Shown piece after piece: positions 1 through 8,416 of a stretch of DNA of 64,000 bases. Below the pieces are notes generated by a model. It saw nothing but the letters and a program-made list of their open reading frames with translations. It was not told the origin of the DNA and did no database searches. Source of the DNA: Polyangiaceae bacterium (lineage in GTDB: Bacteria; Myxococcota_A; Polyangia; Polyangiales; Polyangiaceae); assembly GCA_025936115.1 (NCBI GenBank), contig JAICTZ010000010.1, positions 62,001 to 126,000 on the forward strand. Direction: 5' to 3'. Position 1 is the first letter of the stretch; the number at the start of each line of letters is the position of its first letter. The translations under genes were made by a program, and so were the position numbers.

Positions 1-437
1 TTCGTGCCCTGGTGCTCGAGCCAGTAATCTTGCAGCCGGCATTCGCCCGCTTGATCGCAGATCGGGCAGTCCACCGGGTGGTTTAGCAGCAGGAGCTCCT
101 GCACCGCCGAGCGAGCACGCGCCGCATGGGCACTCGATTGGTTTTTGACGACGAGGCCGTCCGCTGCGGCGAACTGGCACGCGGGCTGAAGCTTCGGTTT
201 TTTCTGTGGGACGTAGTCGTGCTTTTCGGCGTCCCACTCGAGCACGTCGAGCATCATCGCGGGCCGCCCGGGCGGCGGCTCGATCTCGACCAGGCACATG
301 CGGCAGTTGGCGGCCACGCTGAGGCCGGGGTGCCAGCAGTAATGCGGAATGTCCACGCCGACCCGCTCGGCCGCCCGAATGATGGTGTCACCGGGCTCGA
401 ACGGAATCTCGGCGTCGTCTAGTTTGAAGCTGGGCAT
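1..437 (-). CDS. nuoG: NADH-quinone oxidoreductase subunit G (N-terminal part, truncated by window edge)
   Basis: Minus-strand translation from ATG at 437: MPSFKLDDAEIPFEPGDTIIRAAERVGVDIPHYCWHPGLSVAANCRMCLVEIE...NHPVDCPICDQAGECRLQDYWLEHQG; NuoG-type 2Fe-2S (HYCWHPGL..NCRMCLVE) and CPICDQAGEC motifs. Open at left edge, so absent from the ORF track. Confidence 0.93.
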   Translation of the reverse strand, partial: MPSFKLDDAEIPFEPGDTIIRAAERVGVDIPHYCWHPGLSVAANCRMCLVEIEPPPGRPAMMLDVLEWDAEKHDYVPQKKPKLQPACQFAAADGLVVKNQSSAHAARARSAVQELLLLNHPVDCPICDQAGECRLQDYWLEHQGT

Positions 438-641
438 CGCGAAATTACCTAAATCAGGCGTTAGGAAACGAACCGCGCATCGCGTTCGCTCGAACTAGTT
501 CCGTAGGCGCGAACGGCGCGCTCGCGTGAAATTGCATCGTCCGAACGAACAGAGAGCTCCGAACGAACCCTGAGTGGAGACGCACCGAGCGCTTCTCCAG
601 AACTGACGAACCCCCGTGCACCAGTGAGCCAAACAGCGCGC

Positions 642-751
642 GCGGGGCGAAGCCCCGCTGAGACGAGCTCACGGTCTTGGCAGAACAGATCACGATCGGA
701 TCGGAGGCCCCAAGCCAACGCGAGTAGCCGGCGAGACCGGCGCTGGGGCCT
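642..751. other. Two inverted repeats in the nuoD-nuoG spacer (possible RNA structures)
   Basis: GCGGGGC-gaa-GCCCCGC at 642-658; AGGCCCCA (705-712) pairs with TGGGGCCT (744-751) and encloses GCCGG/CCGGC (727-731/737-741). Confidence 0.5.
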
Positions 752-800
752 TGTCCGGATGGAACCGACGCCAGTCGGCCTACCGGTCACTCCCCCAAAA

Positions 801-2015
801 TCACCGATCACACTCGCCCCCGATCATATTCAAACTCCCGAAACTCGGCACCACGTCGGCCATCATGGCCCCCGTGATCACGCGCTCGAGACCGCCCGTG
901 ATGAAGAAGCAGGGCGGGCGAATGCGCACGCGGTACGGGGTGCCGCTGCCGTCGCTCACGAGGTAGAAGCCGAGCTCGCCGTTGCCGCCCTCCGTGTAGG
1001 AGTAGACCTCGCCCGCGGGGAGCTTCAGGCCCTCCATCACGATCTTGAAGTGCTGAATCGTGCCTTCGATCGTCGAGTACACGTCCGACTTCGGCGGCAG
1101 GATCACGCGCGGATCGGACACGTTGACGGGGCCGGAATCCGCGAGACGCTCGAGACACTGATCGATGATGCGCGCGCACTGCTTGAGCTCCGCGATGCGC
1201 ACCATGAAGCGGTCGAAGCAATCGCCGGTTTGACCGACGGGAACGTCGAACTCGACTTCGCCGTACTTCATGTACGGATGCGACTTGCGGACGTCGTAGG
1301 GCACGCCGCTCGCGCGCAGGCACGGGCCCGTCCAGCCGAGCGAAATCGCTTCGTCGGCAGGCACGATACCGACGCCCTCGAGCCGATCGAGAAAGATTCG
1401 GTTGCCGATCAAGAGGCGCTCGACCTCATCGATGATCCCGAGGATGTGCTTCGTGACGGCCTTCGCCTGCTCTTTGAAGCCCGGCGTCGGAGGCTGCGCC
1501 ATGCCGCCCACGCGGCCGAAGCTGTGCGTGAGACGCGCGCCCGTCTCCTCCTCCATCAGATCCCAGATCATCTCGCGACCTTTGATCATCCAGAGGAACG
1601 GCGTGAACGCTCCGAGCTCCATCGCCATCGCGCCGTCACACGTCAGGTGGTCGGACATGCGCGCGAGCTCGCCGAGCGCCATGCGGTACCACTGGCAGCG
1701 CTCCGGCACCTCGATGCCGAGGAGCTTTTCGCACGCGAGCGCGAACGCCACGTTGTTGAGCATGGGCGAGACGTAGTTGCAGCGGTCGACGTAGGGGAAG
1801 ACCTGCGACCAGTTGCCGCGCTCGCACATCTTCTCGAAACCGCGATGCAGGTAACCGACCTGCACGTCGCAGCGCTCGATCGACTCGCCCGAGAGCTCCA
1901 TCACGATGCGGACGGTGCCGTGCATCGCGGGATGCGCGGGCCCGACGTTCAGCAGCATCGGCTCGGCGGGCAGTTCGATCTCGCTCGGATCCAGCTCTTG
2001 ATCGATGGGTTCCAT
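801..2015 (-). CDS. nuoD: NADH-quinone oxidoreductase subunit D
   Basis: 404 aa; MLLNVGPAHPAMHGTVRIVMELSGE, DVQVGYLHRGFEKMCE, LNMIGGECDR: classic 49-kDa/NuoD sequence. Confidence 0.97.
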   Translation of the reverse strand: MEPIDQELDPSEIELPAEPMLLNVGPAHPAMHGTVRIVMELSGESIERCDVQVGYLHRGFEKMCERGNWSQVFPYVDRCNYVSPMLNNVAFALACEKLLGIEVPERCQWYRMALGELARMSDHLTCDGAMAMELGAFTPFLWMIKGREMIWDLMEEETGARLTHSFGRVGGMAQPPTPGFKEQAKAVTKHILGIIDEVERLLIGNRIFLDRLEGVGIVPADEAISLGWTGPCLRASGVPYDVRKSHPYMKYGEVEFDVPVGQTGDCFDRFMVRIAELKQCARIIDQCLERLADSGPVNVSDPRVILPPKSDVYSTIEGTIQHFKIVMEGLKLPAGEVYSYTEGGNGELGFYLVSDGSGTPYRVRIRPPCFFITGGLERVITGAMMADVVPSFGSLNMIGGECDR

Positions 2016-2608
2016 CAGTTCACGTCGTCGTCGTCGGTGGAGGGACCTTGCTGGAACGTTTGGCGGCCGAACGGCATGCCTTCGTCGGGGCCGAACGGCG
2101 GGAGCTTCTGCGTGTTCGGCACGTCGAGGTACGGCACGAGCGGCTGAATGCGGTCGGCGGGATAGTCCCTGCGCAGCGGGTGTCCCTCGAACTCAGGGTA
2201 AAGCAGGATGCGACGCAGATCGGGGTGGCCTTTGAAGCGCACGCCGAACATGTCCCAGCACTCGCGCTCGGCCCAGTTCGCGCTCGCCCACAGATCGCTC
2301 ACGGTGTCGATTTCGGCGTTCGTTCCCGCCGCGTCACCGACGCGCGCCTTCAGACGCAAGCGATGGCCCTTCGAAAGCGAATAAAGGTGCACGACCACCT
2401 CGAAGCGCGGAGTGCGATCGGGGAAATCGACGGCCGTCAGATCGGTCAACATGTTCATGTCGGCGCGCGGATCGTCGCGTAAGAAGCGCGCGATGTCCTT
2501 CCAGCGCGGGGCGTACACGACGACCGTGTCATCGCCGCGCTGCGAATGCGACTCGAGCACGTCGGCCGGAAACTTCTGGCGAATCAGATCGATGAGCGCC
2601 TTGGACAT
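2015..2608 (-). CDS. nuoC: NADH-quinone oxidoreductase subunit C
   Basis: Contains ERECWDMFGVRFKGHPDLRRILLYPEFEGHPLRRDYP, the 30-kDa subunit signature; start set at MSKALIDLIRQ (ATG 2606-2608). Confidence 0.96.
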   Translation of the reverse strand: MSKALIDLIRQKFPADVLESHSQRGDDTVVVYAPRWKDIARFLRDDPRADMNMLTDLTAVDFPDRTPRFEVVVHLYSLSKGHRLRLKARVGDAAGTNAEIDTVSDLWASANWAERECWDMFGVRFKGHPDLRRILLYPEFEGHPLRRDYPADRIQPLVPYLDVPNTQKLPPFGPDEGMPFGRQTFQQGPSTDDDDVN

Positions 2609-2609
2609 C

Positions 2610-3200
2610 TCACACCGGAGTACGCGAGGAGCCGGAACGCCGCAGCTGTACCAGGCCGAGGCTCTGATCCTGCGCCGGATCGGCGCGCGGTTTGACGATG
2701 GCCGGGCGGCGATCGCCACGTTGGATCTTGTCCTGCAAGAGCATCAGGCCGTCGAGCACTGCTTCGGGCCGTGGCGGACAGCCCGGCACGTAGATGTCGC
2801 AAGGGATGATCTTGTCGATGCCGGCGACCGTGGCGTAGTTGTCGTAGAAACCGCCGCACGAGGCGCAGGTCCCGAACGCGAGCACCCACTTCGGCTCCGC
2901 GAGTTGCTCGTAGATGCGCCGGAGCACGGGCGCCTGGCGCTGCACGATCGTGCCGACGACCCAGAGCAAGTCCGACTGCCGGGGCGAAAAGCGCGGCGCT
3001 TCCGAGCCGAAGCGCGAAAAGTCGTAGCGCGGGCTCGAAACCGACATGAACTCCATGCCGCAGCAAGCGGTCACGAAGGGGTACATGAAGAGCGAGTACT
3101 TTTGCGCCCAAGCCAAGAGTGAGTTGAATTGGGTCGTGACGAACCCTTCACCCGCTCCGGACGTGAGCATATCGGGCGAGCCTTCTTTCAGCGCTCCCAT
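2610..3200 (-). CDS. nuoB: NADH-quinone oxidoreductase subunit B
   Basis: MGALKEG...TACCGMEFMSVSSPRYDFSRFGSEAPRFSPRQSDLLWVVGT...FGTCASCGGFYDNYA...YVPGCPPRPEAVLDGL: NuoB 4Fe-4S ligands intact; start at ATG 3200. Confidence 0.97.
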   Translation of the reverse strand: MGALKEGSPDMLTSGAGEGFVTTQFNSLLAWAQKYSLFMYPFVTACCGMEFMSVSSPRYDFSRFGSEAPRFSPRQSDLLWVVGTIVQRQAPVLRRIYEQLAEPKWVLAFGTCASCGGFYDNYATVAGIDKIIPCDIYVPGCPPRPEAVLDGLMLLQDKIQRGDRRPAIVKPRADPAQDQSLGLVQLRRSGSSRTPV

Positions 3201-3547
3201 TCGAGAGCTCCTTTCTTCCAGCAGTAGGCGAGCGCGATGATCAGGGCCGCGATGAAGCCCAGCATCGACGCGAAGCCCGCCCAGCCGAGCCCTTTGAAGA
3301 GCGCGGCCCACGGGTACATGAAGACGACTTCCACGTCGAAGACGACGAAGAGGATGGCCGTCAGGTAGAACTTGACGCTCATCTTGGTCTGGCCGGCACC
3401 GGGCGTGTCGTTGCCGCACTCGAACGGCATGAGCTTTTCAGGCGTCGGGTGCTTCGGACCGACGAACTGTCCGCCGATGAACATCACGCAGGCGATGAGC
3501 CCCACGATGGCGAACATCACGAACATCGGTAGGTAGGTGAAAAACAT
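3188..3547 (-). CDS. nuoA: NADH-quinone oxidoreductase subunit A
   Basis: 119 aa, three hydrophobic segments, PFECGNDTPG and FYLTAILFVVFDVEVVFMYPWA motifs. Confidence 0.95.
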   Translation of the reverse strand: MFFTYLPMFVMFAIVGLIACVMFIGGQFVGPKHPTPEKLMPFECGNDTPGAGQTKMSVKFYLTAILFVVFDVEVVFMYPWAALFKGLGWAGFASMLGFIAALIIALAYCWKKGALEWER

Positions 3548-3685
3548 CGCTTCCGATCAGCCGCGGCGGTGGCAAGTCCACGAAATTACAGCGGACCTTA
3601 GGACGCCGAGCGCCGCTTATCTAGTGCCTGGGGGGTAAGCCTGTCAAATGCCGCGGCTGGAAGGCGCCCCTAGCGGCGCAGAGCC

Positions 3686-4831
3686 TCATTCGGCGGCAGC
3701 GCTCATGCCCTCTTCCCAGCGGGCGTAGGCTGGTCCGAGGGCTCCCTTGATCTGCTCGACGACGGCCTCGAGCTCGGCCTCGGGAGCCCCGGCGGCGCGC
3801 GCTTCGAGCACGGAGCCGAGGGCGGCGAGTGAGCGGCCGCGCGTCGCGAAGGCCTGCGCGAGCAGCGTCCAAACTCGAGCCGGGCTCGCGCCGAGGTTCG
3901 CACCCCGCCGCAAGGGCCCGATGGCCTCCCCTGCTCGACCATCGCCGAGCATGGCTTCTCCCAAGCGCAAGAAGAGGTCGGGCGCCGCCTCTCCTTCCCC
4001 GGCGTACTGGATGCCGAGCCGCAGGATTTCTTCGCCCTTGATGCCCTCCCCGAGCGCGATGCAAGCGCTGCCGAGCAGGCCGAGACCGCGGGCGATGGTC
4101 GCGCGAGCCTCGGGATTCAAGAGCTGTCCCTCCGGCGTGCGGAGGAAAATTGCGAGCGGAGCCGGCCACGCGCCGAGCAGTTCGAGCACGCGGATCTGGT
4201 CGCCCCGTGCCATGGCCGTCTGTGCCTCGTTCACGCGACTCAGGTCGATGGCGCTGCGCGCGGCGGGACGGCGAACGCGCTCGAGCTCTTCCCGCACGTG
4301 GGTGCGGATCCGTGCCCTAAACGCCGGGAGCGGATACGTTTCTTCGAGGCCGTCGTGGGCGAGCACGATGTTCGTGCCGTCGGCGCCGAGCTTGAGCTCG
4401 CGCAGGGCATAGCCGTAGAGCGGCGCGAGCAGGAGGTAGCGCACGCCGATGTGCAGCTGCACGGCTTCGAGATCGGTCGCGCGCTTGGGGGCGGGGCCGT
4501 GCGGCTCGTCGATCACGAGGGCGTTGACCAGACGATGCCGGAACTCCCCGAGCGTGAGCCGCTGGGGCTCCCCGGCGACCCCTGCCTCCTCGTCGGCGCC
4601 GACGGCAAACTCGACGAGCGTGTTTTCGGGCACGCGGCGGTCGACCGTGAGCGAGGTGATGCGCGCACCCGTGATCATCGCGAACGCGAAGAAACGGGAG
4701 CCGACGATTTCGCACAGCGCCTGGAAGCTGCCGATGCCCTCCCCCACACGCTCGAACCAACCGTCGGTACGAATGGCCTCCAGGGACACGACGAGGGGGC
4801 TCATCGGACGGGTGATGCTCTCATGCGGCAT
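3686..4831 (-). CDS. Hypothetical protein, TPR-like repeats in the C-terminal half
   Basis: ORF of 502 aa in track; likely start MPHESITRPMSPLVVSLEAIRTDG (ATG 4829-4831). C-terminus has helical Ala/Leu/Gly repeats (ARGLGLLGSACIALGEGIKGEEILRLGIQY...LFLRLGEAMLGDGRAGEAIGPL). Confidence 0.7.
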   Translation of the reverse strand: MPHESITRPMSPLVVSLEAIRTDGWFERVGEGIGSFQALCEIVGSRFFAFAMITGARITSLTVDRRVPENTLVEFAVGADEEAGVAGEPQRLTLGEFRHRLVNALVIDEPHGPAPKRATDLEAVQLHIGVRYLLLAPLYGYALRELKLGADGTNIVLAHDGLEETYPLPAFRARIRTHVREELERVRRPAARSAIDLSRVNEAQTAMARGDQIRVLELLGAWPAPLAIFLRTPEGQLLNPEARATIARGLGLLGSACIALGEGIKGEEILRLGIQYAGEGEAAPDLFLRLGEAMLGDGRAGEAIGPLRRGANLGASPARVWTLLAQAFATRGRSLAALGSVLEARAAGAPEAELEAVVEQIKGALGPAYARWEEGMSAAAE

Positions 4832-4878
4832 GGCTTTCCGCCAGGGGTTAAGTTCTAAGGAGAGCGGAGCGTTTTTGT

Positions 4879-6021
4879 TTGGCGGGAAAGCCGAGGCCAG
4901 GCGCGGCACGGTCCGCGACACCGGAGCGGGTTTTGCGTGGGGTGCCTCGCGATCTCGGTTCACGGCTTCTCGTTTGGTACGATCGTAACCGGCGGGCCCT
5001 TCCTTGGCGCAGCACGCGCGATCCTTATGCGATTTGGGTGAGCGAGGTGATGCTGCAGCAAACGCAGGTCGCGACGGTGCTTCGCTATTTTCCGAATTGG
5101 ATGCGCCGCTTTCCGAGCGTGCGCGCCTTGGCGGACGCGCCGGAGGCGGACGTGCTCCACGCCTGGCAGGGGCTCGGCTACTACTCGCGCGCACGCCGGC
5201 TCCATGCCGGAGCCCGTTTTCTCCTCGAGCGACACGCCGGGGAGCTGCCGCGCACTCACGCCGCGTTGCTCGAGCTGCCGGGGATCGGCGCCTATTCGGC
5301 CGGCGCGATCGCCAGCATCGCGTTCGGTGAGAAGAAGCCCCTCGTCGACGGCAACGTCGTGCGCGTCCTCGCGCGCCATTTCGGGTTACGCGGCGATCCG
5401 GGCAAGGGCCCGCTCCGCCGAGCGCTTTGGCAGCTCGCCGGCGAGCTCGTGCCGGAGGACCGCCCGGGGGACTTCAACCAGGCACTGATGGAGCTCGGCG
5501 CGACGGTTTGCACGCCCCGCGCCGCGGCTTGCGGAGCGTGTCCACTGCGAGCGACGTGTGTCGCGCGGCGTGACGGACTCGTCGAAAAGCTGCCGGAGCT
5601 TCCCGCGCGACCGAAGCCGACGCGTGTTCGCGCGGTGGCGGTAGCGGTGCGCGATGGCAAGCGCGTGGTGCTCGTACGGCTACCCGCGTCAGCGCCGCGA
5701 TGGGCCGGGCTCTGGACGTTCCCGCACGTCGAGCTCGAGCCGAACGAAACGCGAGCCGCAGCTGCCGAACGCGCCGTACACGGGGCTCTGGGCGTCAAGG
5801 CGCACATCGGAGTCGAGCTCGCGCGCATCGAGCACACCATCACTCGCTTTCGTATCGCGCTCGAGCTCGTGGAGGCGACGCTGCCCGGCAACGTTCTTCG
5901 TGGGGCGCTACGGGCCGAGCACGTCGTGCGCGCGCTTCCGAGCGAGCTTTCGCGCCATGCGATGCCGGCACCACACCGTAAACTCGCCGTGTGGCTGCTC
6001 GCGAACGGCGGCGCTTCGTGA
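4879..6021 (+). CDS. mutY: A/G-specific adenine DNA glycosylase MutY
   Basis: [23 protein letters not shown]...[18 protein letters not shown]...[17 protein letters not shown] (FeS cluster loop), C-terminal NUDIX-like domain; TTG start. Confidence 0.95.
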   Translation: MAGKPRPGAARSATPERVLRGVPRDLGSRLLVWYDRNRRALPWRSTRDPYAIWVSEVMLQQTQVATVLRYFPNWMRRFPSVRALADAPEADVLHAWQGLGYYSRARRLHAGARFLLERHAGELPRTHAALLELPGIGAYSAGAIASIAFGEKKPLVDGNVVRVLARHFGLRGDPGKGPLRRALWQLAGELVPEDRPGDFNQALMELGATVCTPRAAACGACPLRATCVARRDGLVEKLPELPARPKPTRVRAVAVAVRDGKRVVLVRLPASAPRWAGLWTFPHVELEPNETRAAAAERAVHGALGVKAHIGVELARIEHTITRFRIALELVEATLPGNVLRGALRAEHVVRALPSELSRHAMPAPHRKLAVWLLANGGAS

Positions 6022-6425
6022 CCGAGCGAGCACGCCTCGAGGTGGCGATCGCGCTCGTGTTTCGCGAGGGGCGCCTGCTCGTGACGCGGCGGCGCGCTGA
6101 GACGCACCTTGGCGGCTCGTGGGAGCTACCGGGCGGCAAGCTGCGACCCGCCGAGAGCGCCGAAGCGTGCGCCGTGCGCGAAGTGCGAGAGGAGACGGGG
6201 GTCGTGGCCGTCGCGCGCGGGCGGCGCGAAACGATTGAGTGGGACTACCCGGAGCGGCGCGTTGCGCTGCATCCGGTGGAGTGCGATTGGCTCGAGGGTG
6301 ACGGCGAGCTCCTCGAGGTGAGCGACCTCGCGTGGGTGACGCGCTCCGAGCTCGTCGCGCGCCCATTTCCGCCGGCCAACGCCGCCCTCATTGCCGAGCT
6401 CGGTGCCGATAGGCGCTTGATCTAG
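6018..6425 (+). CDS. NUDIX hydrolase, MutT/8-oxo-dGTP diphosphatase-like
   Basis: NUDIX box [27 protein letters not shown] at 6018 overlaps the mutY stop (GTGA). Track start is 5991. Confidence 0.85.
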   Translation: MTERARLEVAIALVFREGRLLVTRRRAETHLGGSWELPGGKLRPAESAEACAVREVREETGVVAVARGRRETIEWDYPERRVALHPVECDWLEGDGELLEVSDLAWVTRSELVARPFPPANAALIAELGADRRLI

Positions 6426-6592
6426 GGCGGCGGTGCAGGCGCGCTGTGCGCCGCGTTCTCGGCCGGGTTTCTCGGCGGTAGGGTGTGAAGCAGCGAATTG
6501 CCGCAGCCGTCTGCCCAGTCGGCGCGGAATGACGCACCCTGTGAGCCGAGGCGACACGCGAGCTCGCCCCGCGGGGCGGAAGCGCACACTCG

Positions 6593-8365
6593 ATGTCACT
6601 TATGGGCCGTTTCGCGCGCCGTTTGCCGCGGTTTGGCCTGGCGCAGCTCTTGCTCACCTTTTCCTACATGCCGGGCCTTGGCTCGATTCGTTATGCCGCG
6701 TTGGCGCTCCTCTTCGGGTGCGGTGGCATCGACGTAAGCGGCAACCGGGCTTCGGCGGCGCGCGTCCAGGGTGAACGAGCAAGCAGCGACTGCGCGGCGA
6801 TCGTCGAGAGCGGAGCGAACGACCCCGGAACCAATGAGAGCGGCTGCAGCGCACCGCCTGCGGAGGACCACTGCTGGCTCGCCGTGCCGGACGGCGGCTT
6901 CGGCGAACGCGCACTCACGACTCAGGCGAGCGCCTTCACGGCGTCCGTGTCGATCGTGCCTTCCGCTGACGGGATCGACGGCGTCATCGGTCTGTCCGCG
7001 CTGCCAGCGACGACTGCCGGCGATCTGGCGGTCGCCGTGCGCTTCAACGCGGACGGCTCCGTCGATGCTTCGAGCGGCGAGGCATACGCGAGCGTGAATC
7101 CGTTTCGCTATGCCGCAGGCAGCGCCTACCGCGTACTTTTCGTCGTCGACGCGGGCGGGCGCTCCTACTCGGCCTGGGTGAACGGACGGTTGCTCGCGCA
7201 AAACTATGCATTCCGCGGCGAGCCGAGCGCGGCGCTCGCTCGTTTCACGACCGCGGTCAATTCCGGCGCGGGCGCGCTCCGCGCGTGTGATTTCGCGGAC
7301 TCGAGCGACGACCGGCTGTCCTGGCTGCACCACGCCGAGCTCTACGCCGAACCCGGCGGCGACCACGCGCTCGTCGGCCGCGCCGACGGCGGCTTACTGA
7401 TCACGGGCGAAACTGGAACCCAGGTCGTGGACGCGACCGGAGCGGTCGTCACCACCTTCATGCACGGTGGACGCGGCGTTGCGCTGGACGCGGCGAGTGA
7501 CCTCTATCTATTCGGCGAATTCACCGGCAGCTATGACAGCGGTAGCGGCGCGCTCACGAGCGCGGGCGGTGCGGACGTCTTCGTCTCGAAGTACGACGCG
7601 CAGTTCACCCATCTCTATACGCGCAGCCTGGGCGGCGCCGGTGACGACCGGCTCGGCGCATTCGACGTGAACGAAGCAGGCGACTTCGTCGTCGTCGTCG
7701 GTTCGACGTTGATGCGCTTCGACGCCAACGGCGCGCTGCTCTGGACACGTGGCATGACGGACCCACACGGCGTCGTCGCCGTGGACGTAACCGGGACGGC
7801 ATACGTCGCTGAAAACTGCAACGGTGCCCCCGCCTTGACGCTGACGGCACTCGACACGCAGGGCGCAGTGCTTTGGACCGAGAGCGCAGTCGCCGGAAAC
7901 AACGGCACGGCGAGCGTGCTCGCGCTGCGGCCGGTGCCGGGCGGCGGTGTCGCACTGTCGGGCGCAATCTCCGGAACCCTCGAGCTCGGCGGCACACAGC
8001 TCCGCGCCACGCGCACCGACCGCGCGGAGACGTACGTCGTGTGGCTAGATCCGGGCGGCGTGTACCTCGACTCCACGGTGCTCGATCTGACGCCGAACTC
8101 CGGGCTCGGCGTTGACGACAGCGGCACGGCGACGATCGGCGGCTACCGGGCGAACCCCGACACGTACTTGCTCGAACGCATCGAATTCGACGGCAGCAGC
8201 GTGACAGGCGTCACGGAGCTCGGCGGCCACGAGCTCACGCGCGGGCTCTTTCACGGCACTGCGTCGGCGCCGGCCGTCGATCGCGCAGGAAACGCCTACT
8301 GGCCCGTCACGGCGCGCATGCTGCCCGAGCAGTCGGCGCAGTTCCTGCTGAAGGTGGCGCGCTGA
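6593..8365 (+). CDS. Putative lipoprotein with SBBP/beta-propeller-like repeats
   Basis: Lipobox-like ALALLFGCGG near N-terminus; repeats such as DVFVSKYDAQFTHLYTRSLGGAGDDRLGAFDVNEAGDFVVV and VVAVDVTGTAYVAENCNG. Confidence 0.75.
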   Translation: MSLMGRFARRLPRFGLAQLLLTFSYMPGLGSIRYAALALLFGCGGIDVSGNRASAARVQGERASSDCAAIVESGANDPGTNESGCSAPPAEDHCWLAVPDGGFGERALTTQASAFTASVSIVPSADGIDGVIGLSALPATTAGDLAVAVRFNADGSVDASSGEAYASVNPFRYAAGSAYRVLFVVDAGGRSYSAWVNGRLLAQNYAFRGEPSAALARFTTAVNSGAGALRACDFADSSDDRLSWLHHAELYAEPGGDHALVGRADGGLLITGETGTQVVDATGAVVTTFMHGGRGVALDAASDLYLFGEFTGSYDSGSGALTSAGGADVFVSKYDAQFTHLYTRSLGGAGDDRLGAFDVNEAGDFVVVVGSTLMRFDANGALLWTRGMTDPHGVVAVDVTGTAYVAENCNGAPALTLTALDTQGAVLWTESAVAGNNGTASVLALRPVPGGGVALSGAISGTLELGGTQLRATRTDRAETYVVWLDPGGVYLDSTVLDLTPNSGLGVDDSGTATIGGYRANPDTYLLERIEFDGSSVTGVTELGGHELTRGLFHGTASAPAVDRAGNAYWPVTARMLPEQSAQFLLKVAR

Positions 8366-8416
8366 CGCGAGCCACCAAATCTCGACGAGCTCAGCGGGAA
8401 GAACGCGGCCCGGTGC

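Noticed and set aside
624-2147. 507-aa plus-strand ORF over nuoD and the spacer
   Set aside because: Antisense shadow of nuoD; His/Arg/Asp-rich without domains.
6593-8365. SBBP-repeat lipoprotein as a novel system
   Set aside because: Beta-propeller-repeat lipoproteins of this type are common in Myxococcota; nothing unusual in its context.
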